From Cupriavidus phytohabitans (GTDB taxonomy: Bacteria > Pseudomonadota > Gammaproteobacteria > Burkholderiales > Burkholderiaceae), in assembly GCF_000426345.1 (NCBI RefSeq), contig NZ_AUFE01000034.1, forward strand, positions 1 to 64,000: a stretch of 64,000 nt of DNA, given 5' to 3'. The notes below the pieces were generated by a model. It saw only the letters and a list, made by a program, of their open reading frames with translations. It made no database searches and was not told the DNA's origin. A program made the position numbers and the translations under genes. Positions 45,710 to 55,112 of the stretch are shown here, piece by piece (position 1 is the first letter of the stretch; each line of letters opens with the position of its first letter).

Positions 45710-47836
45710 ATGAACAGTCCCACTCCCGTCCCTGCATCCGAGCTGGTGCCGGTGGATCGCATCCTGAAGCCGCGTTCGATCGCCATCGTCGGCGCCTCGG
45801 CGGACCCGAGGTCGTTCGGCGGCTTCGTGCTCGATAACCTGGAGCGCTTCGGCTATGCCGGCGCCATCCACCTGGTCAGCCGCAGCAGCACCGAGATCAA
45901 CGGCCGCGCCTGCGTGAAGACCGTGGATGAACTGCCGGAGGGCATCGACCTGGCCGTGCTGGCCATTCCCGAGGCCGGCGTGCTGGATGCGGTGCGCACG
46001 CTGGCCGCCCGCCGTGCCAGCGCGGCGGTGTTGTTTGCCTCGGGCTATGCCGAGACCGGCGACGAAGGCCGCGCGAAGCAGGAGGAGCTGGCTGCCGCCG
46101 CGCGTACGGCCGGCGTCGTGCTGCTGGGCCCCAACTGCATGGGCTTCACCAACTTCGAGGCCGGCGTGCCGGTCACCTTCGAGCCGGTGCAGCCGTATCC
46201 CTGCGGCGGCCGGCCCGGCATCGGCGTGGTGGCGCAGAGCGGCGCCATGGCGGCCAACCTGCGCGATGCCTTTATCGGCCGCGGGCTGCCGATGACGGCC
46301 ACGGTATCCACGGGCAACGAGGCGTCGGTCGGCATCGAGGATGTGCTGTCGTATTACATCGCCGATCCGCAGACGCGCGTCATCGCGGTCTACGCCGAGC
46401 AGGTGCGCAGGCCGGGCCTGTTCCTGCAACTGGCGCGCGCAGCCCGCGCCGCCGGCAAGCCCGTGGTGATGCTGATGCCGGGCCGCAGCGCCCGGGCGCG
46501 CGAGGCGGCGCAGTCGCATACCGGCGCGCTGGCCGGCGACCACGCCACGGCGTCGGTGCTGCTGGCGCGCGAGGCGGTGGTGCTGGTCGACTCGCTCGAC
46601 GAACTGTTCGACACGGCAGCGATCCTGCTGCGTTTTCCGGTCCCGCCCAGCGGCGGGCCGGCCTTTATGACCGGATCGGGCGCGATGAAGAACATCGCGC
46701 TCGACTTCTGCGACGGCCTCGGCCTGGACCTGCCCGCGCTGACCGCGCCGACCACGCAGCGCCTTACCGGGATGCTGCCGGGCTACGCCGTCGCCGAGAA
46801 TCCACTGGACTACACCACCATCGGCGTACGCCAGCCCGGCCTGATCGGCGACATCCTGCTTACCATGCTGGCCGATCCCAACGTCGGCAGCATCGTGCTG
46901 AGCATTCCGGCCGGCCCGCAGGTGGCCCAGCGCGACAAGGCCGAGCACATCGTGCCGGCGCTGGCCCGCGCGGACAAGCCGGCGGTGCTGGTGGTGACCG
47001 GCGACAGCGGACCGATCGAACCGTTCTTCGTGGAGGCGATCCGCGCCAGCGGCGTGCCGTTCTTCCGTTCGCCAGACCGCGCGCTGCGCGCGCTGGCGCG
47101 GGTGGCCGCCTACGGCGAGGCGCTGCAGCGTGCGGACCGTGCCACGCAGGGTGCGCCACGCGCGCTGCAGCTGCCCGGCCCAGTGCCGCCGTCGGGTGTG
47201 TTTGCCGAGTACCAGGGCAAGGCCTGGCTGGCCGGCGCCGGACTGCCGGTGCCGCAGGGTGGCCTCGCCGCCAGCGCCGATGAAGCCGTCGCGGTGGCCG
47301 CGCGCATCGGCTATCCGGTGGTGATCAAGGCGCAGGCCAGCGAGCTGCCGCACAAGAGCGACGTCGGCGGCGTGATCGTCGGACTGGCGGACGAGGCGGC
47401 CTTGCGTGCCGGCTGGCAGCAGCTGCACGAAAACATCGGCAAGCACCGTCCCGGCCTGCGCCTGGATGGCGTGCTGGTCGAGGCCATGGGCCCGCGCGGG
47501 CTCGAGCTGGTGGTCGGCGCGCGGCGCGATGCCGACTGGGGGCCGGTGGTACTGGTGGGCCTGGGCGGGATCTGGATCGAGGCGCTGAAGGACGTGCGCC
47601 TGCTGCCGGCCGACCTCGCGGAGGCCGACATCCTGCAGGAACTTGGCCGGCTGAAGGCGGTCGACACCGCGGCCATTGCCAGGGTGGTTGCGCTGATCGG
47701 CGAGCAGATGCGGGCCAATCCCGAGATTGCGGAGATCGACATCAATCCGCTGGTGGCCTATCCCGATCGCGTGCTGGCGCTGGATGCGCTGGTCGTCCTG
47801 CAGCCGCAGGCGGTCCTCCTGAAGCCGCAGGCATGA
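45710..47836 (+). CDS. NDP-forming acyl-CoA synthetase (acetate-CoA ligase family), fused alpha/beta
   Basis: A 708-residue ADP-forming acyl-CoA synthetase. The N-terminal CoA-binding domain has KPRSIAIVGASADPRSFGG; the middle carries the phosphohistidine His270 in QSHTGALAGDH; the C-terminal part is an ATP-grasp domain with YPVVIKAQASELPHKSDVGGV and an EIDINPL end. It activates a carboxylate with ATP and CoA to acyl-CoA plus ADP and phosphate. As first gene of the right arm it probably forms the CoA ester that feeds the dehydrogenases downstream. The acid chain is unknown. The ATG at 45710 lies downstream of a 7-bp operator palindrome. Confidence 0.9.
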   Translation: MNSPTPVPASELVPVDRILKPRSIAIVGASADPRSFGGFVLDNLERFGYAGAIHLVSRSSTEINGRACVKTVDELPEGIDLAVLAIPEAGVLDAVRTLAARRASAAVLFASGYAETGDEGRAKQEELAAAARTAGVVLLGPNCMGFTNFEAGVPVTFEPVQPYPCGGRPGIGVVAQSGAMAANLRDAFIGRGLPMTATVSTGNEASVGIEDVLSYYIADPQTRVIAVYAEQVRRPGLFLQLARAARAAGKPVVMLMPGRSARAREAAQSHTGALAGDHATASVLLAREAVVLVDSLDELFDTAAILLRFPVPPSGGPAFMTGSGAMKNIALDFCDGLGLDLPALTAPTTQRLTGMLPGYAVAENPLDYTTIGVRQPGLIGDILLTMLADPNVGSIVLSIPAGPQVAQRDKAEHIVPALARADKPAVLVVTGDSGPIEPFFVEAIRASGVPFFRSPDRALRALARVAAYGEALQRADRATQGAPRALQLPGPVPPSGVFAEYQGKAWLAGAGLPVPQGGLAASADEAVAVAARIGYPVVIKAQASELPHKSDVGGVIVGLADEAALRAGWQQLHENIGKHRPGLRLDGVLVEAMGPRGLELVVGARRDADWGPVVLVGLGGIWIEALKDVRLLPADLAEADILQELGRLKAVDTAAIARVVALIGEQMRANPEIAEIDINPLVAYPDRVLALDALVVLQPQAVLLKPQA

Positions 47837-47846
47837 GGCAAGCACC

Positions 47847-49052
47847 ATGAGACTGACTTTTTCCCCCGCAGAAGAGGCCTTTCGCCAGGAAGTGCGCGCC
47901 TTCGTGAAGGAGCACCTGCCTGCCGGCATCAAGCGCAAGGTCGAACTCGGCCTGCGGCTCGAACATGCCGACTACGTGACCTGGTTCCGCATCCTGGAAG
48001 CGCGCGGCTGGCTGACGCCGGGCTGGCCGGTCGAGCACGGCGGCCCGGGCTGGACCCACGTGCAGCGCTATCTCTTCGATGAAGAGACCATGCTCGGCGG
48101 CGCGCCGCGCATCATCGCCAGCGGTATCCAGATGCTGGGACCGGTGCTGATTGCCTTCGGCACGCCCGAGCAAAAGGCCAGGTACCTGCCTGACATCCGG
48201 CAAAGCAACACCTGGTGGGCGCAGGGGTTTTCCGAGCCGGGCGCCGGTTCGGACCTGGCCGCGGTGCGCACGACCGCCGTGCTGGAGCCCGACGGCAAGC
48301 ATTTCGTCGTGAACGGTCACAAGGTGTGGACCTCCTACGCGCACTGGTGCTCGATGATGTTCGCGCTGGTGCGCACCGATCCGGATGCCGCCAAGCCGCA
48401 GGAGGGCATCTCCTTCCTGCTGATCGACATGAAATCGCCCGGCGTGGATGTGCGCCCGATCCGCATGCTCGAAGGCGGCACCGACCTGAACGAGTGCTAC
48501 CTGGACAACGTGCGCGTGCCGGTCGGGAACCTGGTCGGCGAGTTGCACAAGGGCTGGTCCTACGGCAAGTACCTGCTCGGCCATGAGCGCACCGGCATCG
48601 CCGGCATCGGGTCGTGCAAGCAGCAGCTTGAGCGGGCACGCACGCTGGCCGTGCAGCAGGGACTTGAGCACGACGCGGTGCTGCAAGCGCGCCTCGCGCA
48701 GTTCGAGATCGAGCTGCTGGCGCTGGAATTCACCGCGCTGCGCCTGCTGAGCCCGAACCAGCAAAGCCGCGTGCCGGCCGTCGAGGCCTCGATGCTGAAG
48801 GTGCGCGGCACCGAATTGCGCCAGGCCATCTATGAGCTGCTGGTGGAGATCGCCGGCCCGCATGCGGTGCCGTTCGACGAAGGCGCGCTGCTGGGCGAGG
48901 GCGGTGATGGCGGCGATGGCGCTGACGCAGCCAGTCCGCCGGAGCTCGCCGCGCTGGCGGCCAACTACCTCGATGCGCGCAAGCTGTCGATCTACGGCGG
49001 CGTCAATGAAGTGCAGCGCAACCTGATCAGCAAGGCCTTCCTTTCGGCCTGA
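47847..49052 (+). CDS. Acyl-CoA dehydrogenase, larger of two
   Basis: A 401-residue flavoenzyme. The WWAQGFSEPGAGSDLA FAD-binding motif and the SIYGGVNEVQRNLI C-terminal signature are present. A glycine/aspartate-rich insert (EGGDGGDGADAAS) lies near residue 355. It probably forms a heteromer with the shorter dehydrogenase encoded 14 nt downstream, as in pimeloyl-CoA and steroid acyl-CoA dehydrogenases where unlike subunits share an FAD site. The role would be alpha,beta-desaturation of the CoA ester made by the synthetase 10 nt upstream. Confidence 0.92.
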   Translation: MRLTFSPAEEAFRQEVRAFVKEHLPAGIKRKVELGLRLEHADYVTWFRILEARGWLTPGWPVEHGGPGWTHVQRYLFDEETMLGGAPRIIASGIQMLGPVLIAFGTPEQKARYLPDIRQSNTWWAQGFSEPGAGSDLAAVRTTAVLEPDGKHFVVNGHKVWTSYAHWCSMMFALVRTDPDAAKPQEGISFLLIDMKSPGVDVRPIRMLEGGTDLNECYLDNVRVPVGNLVGELHKGWSYGKYLLGHERTGIAGIGSCKQQLERARTLAVQQGLEHDAVLQARLAQFEIELLALEFTALRLLSPNQQSRVPAVEASMLKVRGTELRQAIYELLVEIAGPHAVPFDEGALLGEGGDGGDGADAASPPELAALAANYLDARKLSIYGGVNEVQRNLISKAFLSA

Positions 49053-49066
49053 CACCGTACCCGACC

Positions 49067-50194
49067 ATGGATTTTTCTCTTAGCGACGAACACCTGGCGC
49101 TGCGCGATGCGGTGCGCCGATTCTGCGACGGCGAGTATCCCGCCCACCGGCGCGGCGAGGCCGAGCCGGCCGGACTGGCCGCCACGCGCTGGGCCGGCAT
49201 GGCCGATCTGGGCCTGCTCGGGCTGCCGCTGGCCGACGATGTCGGCGGCAGTGCACAGGGCCCCGTGGAGATGATGCTGGTGGCGCAGGAACTCGGCCGC
49301 GCGCTTGGTGGCGCGGGCTGGCTCTCCAGCGTGGTGCTGGCCGGCCAGTTGCTGGACGAGTCCGGCAGCCAGGCCCAGCGCCAACGCTGGCTGCCGGCGC
49401 TGGCTGCCGGAAAAGCGCGCATGGCGCTGGCATGCAGTGAAGCCGATGCGCGCTACGACCTGTCCCGCGTCGCCACGCTGGCGCGGCGCGATGGCGCGGG
49501 CTGGGTGCTGGACGGCACCAAGACCCTGGTGCTGGAGGCCGGCAGCGCGGACGTGTTCCTGGTTGTCGCGCGTACCGCCGGCGATGCCGACGACGATTCC
49601 GGCCTCTCGCTCTTTCTGGTCGAGGCGGGCGCGTCCGGCCTTTCGCTGAAGGAATTCAGCACGCTCGACGGGCGCCGCGCCGCGCACCTCACGCTGCGTG
49701 GCGTGCGCGTAGCGGCCGATGCCCTGGTGGGAGAGGCCGGCGCCGCGCTGCCGCTGGTCGAAGCCGCCACCGACCGCGCCAGCGCCATGCTGTGCGCGGA
49801 GGCGGTGGGCGCGCTGGAGGTGCTGATCGACCTGACCGCCGAACAGCTCAAGACCCGCAAGCAGTTCGGTACCACGCTGGCCAAGTTCCAGGTGCTGCAG
49901 CACCGCATCGCCGACATGCTGATCGCGCTGGAGCAGTGCAAGTCGATGGCCTGCGCGGCCGCGGTGGCGGTGCTGGAAGGCGAGCCGGCGCAACGCCGCC
50001 GGCTGGTATCCGCGGCCAAGGTGCTGGCCGGCCAGGCTGGCCGCCAGCTCGGGCAATGGGCCATCCAGATGCACGGTGCCATGGGCATGACCGACGAATG
50101 CCGCGTGGGGCACTACGCCAAGCGGCTGATGGTGATCAACCAGCTGTTCGGCGACGTCTCGCACCACCTGCGCCGCTTCGGCGGACAAGCATAG
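49067..50194 (+). CDS. Acyl-CoA dehydrogenase, smaller of two
   Basis: A 375-residue acyl-CoA dehydrogenase-fold protein. The start MDFSLSDEHLALRDAVRRFC and the end QMHGAMGMTDECRVGHYAKRLM are typical. The central FAD loop reads ALACSEADARYDLSRV and is poorly conserved compared with the larger neighbour (SEPGAGSD), which suggests this is the partner subunit of a heteromeric enzyme rather than a complete flavoprotein. The catalytic-region QFGTTLAKFQVLQHRIADM is intact. It is followed by a Bug receptor gene 42 nt downstream. Confidence 0.88.
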   Translation: MDFSLSDEHLALRDAVRRFCDGEYPAHRRGEAEPAGLAATRWAGMADLGLLGLPLADDVGGSAQGPVEMMLVAQELGRALGGAGWLSSVVLAGQLLDESGSQAQRQRWLPALAAGKARMALACSEADARYDLSRVATLARRDGAGWVLDGTKTLVLEAGSADVFLVVARTAGDADDDSGLSLFLVEAGASGLSLKEFSTLDGRRAAHLTLRGVRVAADALVGEAGAALPLVEAATDRASAMLCAEAVGALEVLIDLTAEQLKTRKQFGTTLAKFQVLQHRIADMLIALEQCKSMACAAAVAVLEGEPAQRRRLVSAAKVLAGQAGRQLGQWAIQMHGAMGMTDECRVGHYAKRLMVINQLFGDVSHHLRRFGGQA

Positions 50195-50236
50195 CCGCGC
50201 GGACCGCGCATCCATAAAGATAAAAGGAGACAACGC

Positions 50237-51217
50237 ATGGCCATTTTCAAGACCCTCAGGACGGTGTGCTGCGCGCTGGCGCTGGGCTTTACGCTGGCGG
50301 CCCACGCCCAGGACAAGCAGCCGATCCGGCTGCTGGTTGGCTTTCCGCCGGGCGGCTCCACCGATACCGTTGCCCGCGTGCTGGCCGACAAGCTGCAAGG
50401 CGTGCTCGGCCAGGTGGTGATCGTCGACAACAAGCCTGGCGCGGGCGGGCGCATCGCCACCGGCATGCTCAAGCACAGCGCCCCCGATGGACTGACCTAC
50501 ATGGTGGCGCCGAATGCCACCGCGATCTTCCCGACGCTGCTCTATCCGCCGGCAACGCTCAAGTACGACCTGCTGACCGACCTGAGCCCCGTCGCCGTGG
50601 TGATTTCCTACCCGCTGGCGCTGGTGGTGAGCAGCCAGACCGGCGTGAGCAACGTCAAGGAATACGTGGCCTGGCTCAAGGCCCACCCCAAGGAGGCCGT
50701 GTTCGGCAGCGCCGGCCTTGGCGGCCAGACGCACTTTACCGGGCTGCAGTTCGGCAAGGCAGCCGGCGTGCCGCTCAACGTGGTGCCGTACAAGGGCAAC
50801 GGGCCGCTGGCGACAGACCTGATCGGCGGCCAGCTCGCCGCCGCGGTGATGACCGCCGGCGACATCCTGCCGCACGCGCGCGGCGGCAAGGTGCGCATCA
50901 TCGGCGTGTTCAGCGCCAGGCGCTCGCCGCTGCTGCCCGATGTGCCCACGGTGGCCGAGCAGGGCGTCAAGGTGGATTCCGGCGAAGCCTGGACCGGCGT
51001 CTGGGCGCCGGCGAAGACGCCCAGGGCCGAACTCGAACGCATGCAGGCAGCGCTCGGCAAGGTGCTGGCCATGCCCGACGTGCGCAGCATGCTGGAAGAA
51101 AAGGCGGTGCTGCAGCCGGACTACCGCGACGCCGCGGACCTGGACCGCCTGCAGCGCAAAGAGCTGGCCTACTGGGGCCCCGTCATCAAGGCCAGCGGCT
51201 TCAAGCCAGAACAGTGA
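50237..51217 (+). CDS. Bug/TctC-family solute-binding receptor of the right arm
   Basis: A 326-residue periplasmic receptor with a Sec signal ending in AHAQ (about residue 23). The mature part begins KQPIRLLVGFPPGGSTDTVARV; YKGNGPLATDLIGGQLAAAVMT and GSAGLGGQTHFTGLQ are ligand-contact loops. An AAAGGAGACAACGC site precedes the ATG. It lies inside the right-arm operon between the dehydrogenases and the thiolase. It resembles the left-arm receptor 40772-41767 (both have GxxGLGGQ-x-HF and a FSxxRSPL motif), so the two could bind related ligands of the same pathway. Confidence 0.9.
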   Translation: MAIFKTLRTVCCALALGFTLAAHAQDKQPIRLLVGFPPGGSTDTVARVLADKLQGVLGQVVIVDNKPGAGGRIATGMLKHSAPDGLTYMVAPNATAIFPTLLYPPATLKYDLLTDLSPVAVVISYPLALVVSSQTGVSNVKEYVAWLKAHPKEAVFGSAGLGGQTHFTGLQFGKAAGVPLNVVPYKGNGPLATDLIGGQLAAAVMTAGDILPHARGGKVRIIGVFSARRSPLLPDVPTVAEQGVKVDSGEAWTGVWAPAKTPRAELERMQAALGKVLAMPDVRSMLEEKAVLQPDYRDAADLDRLQRKELAYWGPVIKASGFKPEQ

Positions 51218-51236
51218 CCCCTCCATCCATCCCGCT

Positions 51237-52400
51237 ATGACTCTGAACGGATCCGCATACATCGTGGGGGCCTACGAGCACCCCACCCGCAAGGCCGACG
51301 ATCTTTCCGTGGCCCGCCTGCACGCCGACGTCGCCCTCGGGGCGCTGGCCGATGCCGGCCTCTCGGCAAGCGACATCGACGGCTACTTCTGCGCCGGCGA
51401 CGCACCCGGCCTCGGCACCACCACCATCGTCGAATACCTCGGCCTGCGCCCGCGGCACGTCGATTCCACCGAATGCGGCGGCTCGGCGCCGATCCTGCAC
51501 GTGGCCCACGCCGCCGAGGCGATTGCCGCGGGCCGCTGCAACGTGGCGCTGATCACGCTGGCCGGGCGTCCCCGCGCGGCGGGCGCGGCGCTCTCGCTCA
51601 AGGCGCCGGACCCGGACGCGCCCGAGCTGGCGTTCGAGCTGCCGTTCGGTCCGGCCACGCAGAACCTGTATGGGCTGGTGGCACGGCGCCACATGCACGA
51701 GTTCGGCACCACCAGCGAGCAGCTGGCGTGGATCAAGGTCGCCGCCTCGCACCACGCCCAGCACAACCCGCACGCGATGCTGCGCAATGTGGTGACGGTC
51801 GAAGACGTGGTGAATTCGCCCATGGTCTCCGATCCTCTGCACCGGCTCGACTGCTGCGTGATGAGCGACGGCGGCGGTGCCCTGATCGTGGCGCGTCCCG
51901 AGATTGCCCGGCAGCTCAGGCGCCCGCTGGTCAAGGTGAAGGGCACCGGCGAGGCGCCCAAGCACGCCATGGGCGGCAAGATCGACCTGACCTGGTCCGC
52001 GACGGCGTGGTCGGGCCCCGCGGCATTCGCCGAAGCCGGGGTGACGCCAGCCGACATCAAGTACGCGTCGCTCTACGACAGCTTCACCATCACCGTGCTG
52101 ATGCAGCTGGAAGACCTCGGCTTCTGCAAGAAGGGAGAGGGCGGGAAATTCGTCGCCGACGGCGGCCTGATCTCCGGCGTGGGCAAGCTGCCCTTCAACA
52201 CCGACGGCGGCGGGCTGTGCAACAACCACCCGGCCAATCGCGGCGGCGTCACCAAGGTGATCGAGGCCGTCCGCCAGCTGCGCGGCGAAGCGCATCCCGC
52301 CGTGCAGGTCAAGGACTGCGACCTGGCGCTGGCCAGCGGCATCGGCGGCGCGCTCGCCTCGCGCCATACCGCGGCCACGCTCATCCTGGAAAGGGTTTGA
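51237..52400 (+). CDS. Thiolase-family protein (acetyl-CoA acetyltransferase/lipid-transfer type)
   Basis: A 387-residue thiolase-fold protein of the SCP-x/Ltp group. The N-terminal nucleophile region has ESTECGGSAPILHV-like sequence (DSTECGGSAP), with Cys about residue 81. The C-terminal part has CNNHPANRGGVTKVIEAVRQLRG near the second active site, and the classical CxG loop is replaced by ASGIGGALASRH. Members of this group act with a DUF35 partner in cleaving side-chain CoA esters of steroids and related compounds, as retro-aldolases or thiolases. The partner gene starts 4 nt downstream. The reaction type here is uncertain. Confidence 0.85.
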   Translation: MTLNGSAYIVGAYEHPTRKADDLSVARLHADVALGALADAGLSASDIDGYFCAGDAPGLGTTTIVEYLGLRPRHVDSTECGGSAPILHVAHAAEAIAAGRCNVALITLAGRPRAAGAALSLKAPDPDAPELAFELPFGPATQNLYGLVARRHMHEFGTTSEQLAWIKVAASHHAQHNPHAMLRNVVTVEDVVNSPMVSDPLHRLDCCVMSDGGGALIVARPEIARQLRRPLVKVKGTGEAPKHAMGGKIDLTWSATAWSGPAAFAEAGVTPADIKYASLYDSFTITVLMQLEDLGFCKKGEGGKFVADGGLISGVGKLPFNTDGGGLCNNHPANRGGVTKVIEAVRQLRGEAHPAVQVKDCDLALASGIGGALASRHTAATLILERV

Positions 52401-52404
52401 AACC

Positions 52405-52824
52405 ATGAGCACCACTACTACCACCAGCACCACCAACACCGCCGCGCGCAAGATCCCCGCGCCGCGCACGCTGCCGGAAAGCCTCCCATTCTGGGAGGCC
52501 GCCGGCCAGGGCCGCCTGCTGGTCAAGTTCTGCCTGGACTGCGGCGAGGCACATCACTACCCGCGCGACATCTGTCCGCACTGCCAGTCCCTGCGCACCG
52601 AATGGCGCGAGGCCAGCGGCCGGGGCACGGTCTATTCGCACAGCACCATGGGGCGGGCCGAGGCGGCCTACACGCTGGCCTTCATCCAGCTGGACGAGGG
52701 CGTGACCATGATGAGCAATCTGGTGGACTGCGATCCGCGCGAGGTGGCCATCGGCCAGCGCGTGCGGGTGGTGTTCAAGCCCAGCGACGGCGGCTACGCG
52801 GTGCCCATGTTCACGCCGGCATGA
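52405..52824 (+). CDS. Zn-ribbon OB-fold (DUF35) thiolase partner
   Basis: A 139-residue protein with a zinc ribbon (Cys43, Cys46, Cys57, Cys60) followed by an OB-fold. The N-terminus is a threonine-rich tail (MSTTTTTSTTNT). DUF35 proteins bind acyl-CoA and form complexes with Ltp-type thiolases/aldolases, for example ChsH2 with Ltp2. It starts 4 nt after the thiolase gene stop, which strongly suggests the same complex here. It is followed by a CaiB-type transferase gene after 16 nt. Confidence 0.9.
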   Translation: MSTTTTTSTTNTAARKIPAPRTLPESLPFWEAAGQGRLLVKFCLDCGEAHHYPRDICPHCQSLRTEWREASGRGTVYSHSTMGRAEAAYTLAFIQLDEGVTMMSNLVDCDPREVAIGQRVRVVFKPSDGGYAVPMFTPA

Positions 52825-52840
52825 CCTGAGAGAGTTGAAG

Positions 52841-54070
52841 ATGGAAGACAACGCAACCAACCCGCGCCAGTCGGAACCGAAGCGCCACGGACCTTTGTCG
52901 CGCTTCACCGTGATCGACGCCTCGCGCGTGCGGGCCGGCCCTACCGCGGTGCGGCTGTTCGCCGACATGGGCGCGCGCGTGATCAAGCTGGAGATCCCGC
53001 CCGGCGCAGCCGGCGGCGACGACATGATCGGCGGGCGCGACCACAACCGTGCCGACTACGAGAACCTGCATCGCAACAAGGAAAGCCTGACGCTCAACAT
53101 GAAGTCGCCGCAGGGCGTGGCGATCCTGCATGACCTGGTCAGGCGCGCCGATGTCTTCATCGAGAACTACCGGCCGGACGTGAAGCATCGCCTTGGCATC
53201 GGCCCCGATGCGCTGCGCGAGATCAATCCGCGCCTGGTCTACGCCAGCATCTCCGGCTTCGGCCAGGACGGTCCCTATGCGGGCTGGCCCGGCTTCGATT
53301 CCATCGCCCAGGGCATGGGCGGCCTGATGAGCGTGACCGGCAAGCCGGGCGAAGGGCCGATGCGGGTGGGCATCCCCATTGCCGACCTGTGCGCCGGGCA
53401 TTTCTGCGCCATGGGCATCCTGACCGCGCTGCTCGAACGCGAAGCTTCGGGCCAGGGGCAGTGGGTGCAGACCTCGCTGCTGGAAGCGCAGATCGCCATG
53501 CTGGACTTCCAGGCCGCGCAATGGCTGATCGACGGCAAGGTGCCGGCGCAGAGCGGCAACGAGCATCCGCTTACCGTGCCCACGGGCGTGTTCGCCACGC
53601 AGGACGGCTACCTCAATATCGCCGCGATCGGCCAGACCATGTGGAAGCGGCTGTGCGAGGCACTCGAAGTGCCGCATCTCGTCGATGAGCCGGGCATGGG
53701 CTCGGACCCGGAACGCGTGCGCAACCGCGACGCGGTCAATGCGGCGATCGAGGCCGCGCTGCGCGGGCGTACCACCGCGGAGTGGACCGAGCGCCTGCTC
53801 AAGGCCGGCGTGCCGTGCGGGCCGATCCACAGCATCGACCAGGTATTCGCCGACGCGCAAGTGCGCCACCTGGGCATGGCATGGCCGATGCGGCATGCGG
53901 AACTCGGCGACGTCTCGCTGGTGGGCCAGCCCATGCGCCTGTCGCGCTATCCGCGCGAAGCGCCGCCGCGCATGGCGCCCGAGCAGGGCGGCGATACCGA
54001 CACCATCCTCGCGGAGCTTGGCTACAGCGCGGCGCGCATCGCCGAACTGCGCGCGGCATACATCGTTTGA
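52841..54070 (+). CDS. CaiB/BaiF (class III) CoA-transferase
   Basis: A 409-residue transferase. The catalytic aspartate is Asp182 in VGIPIADLCAGH; NRNKESLTLNMKSPQG-like sequence (LHRNKESLTLNMKS) is the CoA-binding region. The family moves CoA between carboxylates through a mixed anhydride. It may recycle CoA between the pathway acid and a product acid. The ATG at 52841 was chosen; a TTG two codons earlier is in frame. It lies between the DUF35 gene and the LigB-type dioxygenase gene. Confidence 0.9.
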   Translation: MEDNATNPRQSEPKRHGPLSRFTVIDASRVRAGPTAVRLFADMGARVIKLEIPPGAAGGDDMIGGRDHNRADYENLHRNKESLTLNMKSPQGVAILHDLVRRADVFIENYRPDVKHRLGIGPDALREINPRLVYASISGFGQDGPYAGWPGFDSIAQGMGGLMSVTGKPGEGPMRVGIPIADLCAGHFCAMGILTALLEREASGQGQWVQTSLLEAQIAMLDFQAAQWLIDGKVPAQSGNEHPLTVPTGVFATQDGYLNIAAIGQTMWKRLCEALEVPHLVDEPGMGSDPERVRNRDAVNAAIEAALRGRTTAEWTERLLKAGVPCGPIHSIDQVFADAQVRHLGMAWPMRHAELGDVSLVGQPMRLSRYPREAPPRMAPEQGGDTDTILAELGYSAARIAELRAAYIV

Positions 54071-54085
54071 TCGAAGGACATTCCC

Positions 54086-55093
54086 ATGGCAAAGATCGTT
54101 GCCGCATTCGGCTCTTCCCACAGCATCATGCTGGCCGCCCAGCGCGAGGACTGGCAATACGGCTTCCCGCAGGTCGATCCCAAGAACCCGTATTACTTTG
54201 ACCGCGCAGGCGAGCCCACCACCTACGAGAAGCTGCTTGCCGCGGCGCCGGCCGAGGCCGAGGCCATGGTCACGCCCGACCGCATGGGCGAACGCTACGA
54301 CCGTGCCGAGGCCGCCATGGACGAGCTGCGCGCGCGCATCCGCGCCGCGCGGCTGGACGTGCTGCTGGTGGTGGGGGACGACCAGACCGAGCTGTTCCGT
54401 ACCACCAACAACCCGGCCTTCGCGATCTACTACGGCGACACCATCCGCAACGCCAAGCGCGACACGGGCGCGAACGACGGCTGGTACAAGAAGGCCCGCA
54501 TGGCGCGCCAGGAGCCGGAGGCCGACCGCGACTACCCCGTGCATGCGCCGCTGGCGCGCTGGCTGATCCGCGCGCTGTGCGACCGCGATTTCGACATCAC
54601 CGCCATGGACGGCCTGGAGCGCGGGCAGTTCGAGGGCCATGCGTTCTCGTTCATCCACCGCCGCTACCTGCAGGACATCGACCTGCCCGTGGTGCCGATA
54701 GTGCCGGTGATCGTCAACACCTTCGACCCGCCCAACCAGCCCACGCCGCGGCGCTGCATCCAGCTCGGCGCCGCGCTGCGCGAGCTGATCGCGGGCTATC
54801 CGGAAGACCTGCGCGTGGGCGTGCTGGCCTCCGGTGGCCTGAGCCACTTCGTGGTCGATGAAGCGCTGGACGAAGCCATCATCGCCGCGATCCGCAACAA
54901 GGACACCGCCTTCCTGGCGTCGCTCGATCCGAAGCAGCTGCAGGCCGGCAGCTCCGAGATCCGCAACTGGCTGATCGCGGTGGAAGCGGTGCGCGAGCTG
55001 GACCTGGAATGGGTCAGCTACGTGCCGGGCTACCGAACCCCCGCGCTGACCGGCACCGGGCTGTGCTTTGCCGCCTGGCGCACGCTGGTCTGA
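54086..55093 (+). CDS. Class III extradiol ring-cleavage dioxygenase, LigB-like
   Basis: A 335-residue non-heme iron(II) dioxygenase of the LigB superfamily. His12 (GSSHS) and a histidine in ASGGLSHFVVDE are candidate iron or base residues, and the VVVGDDQTELF loop is typical. It cleaves a catechol, protocatechuate or gallate ring next to a hydroxyl. No separate LigA alpha subunit is visible, unlike LigAB; gallate dioxygenase-like single-chain enzymes are the alternative. Its product would enter the LigJ-like and RraA-type steps encoded in the same cluster. It is 15 nt past the CoA-transferase gene. Confidence 0.85.
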   Translation: MAKIVAAFGSSHSIMLAAQREDWQYGFPQVDPKNPYYFDRAGEPTTYEKLLAAAPAEAEAMVTPDRMGERYDRAEAAMDELRARIRAARLDVLLVVGDDQTELFRTTNNPAFAIYYGDTIRNAKRDTGANDGWYKKARMARQEPEADRDYPVHAPLARWLIRALCDRDFDITAMDGLERGQFEGHAFSFIHRRYLQDIDLPVVPIVPVIVNTFDPPNQPTPRRCIQLGAALRELIAGYPEDLRVGVLASGGLSHFVVDEALDEAIIAAIRNKDTAFLASLDPKQLQAGSSEIRNWLIAVEAVRELDLEWVSYVPGYRTPALTGTGLCFAAWRTLV

Positions 55094-55112
55094 GGCGTAC
55101 CGCATCCCGCAA

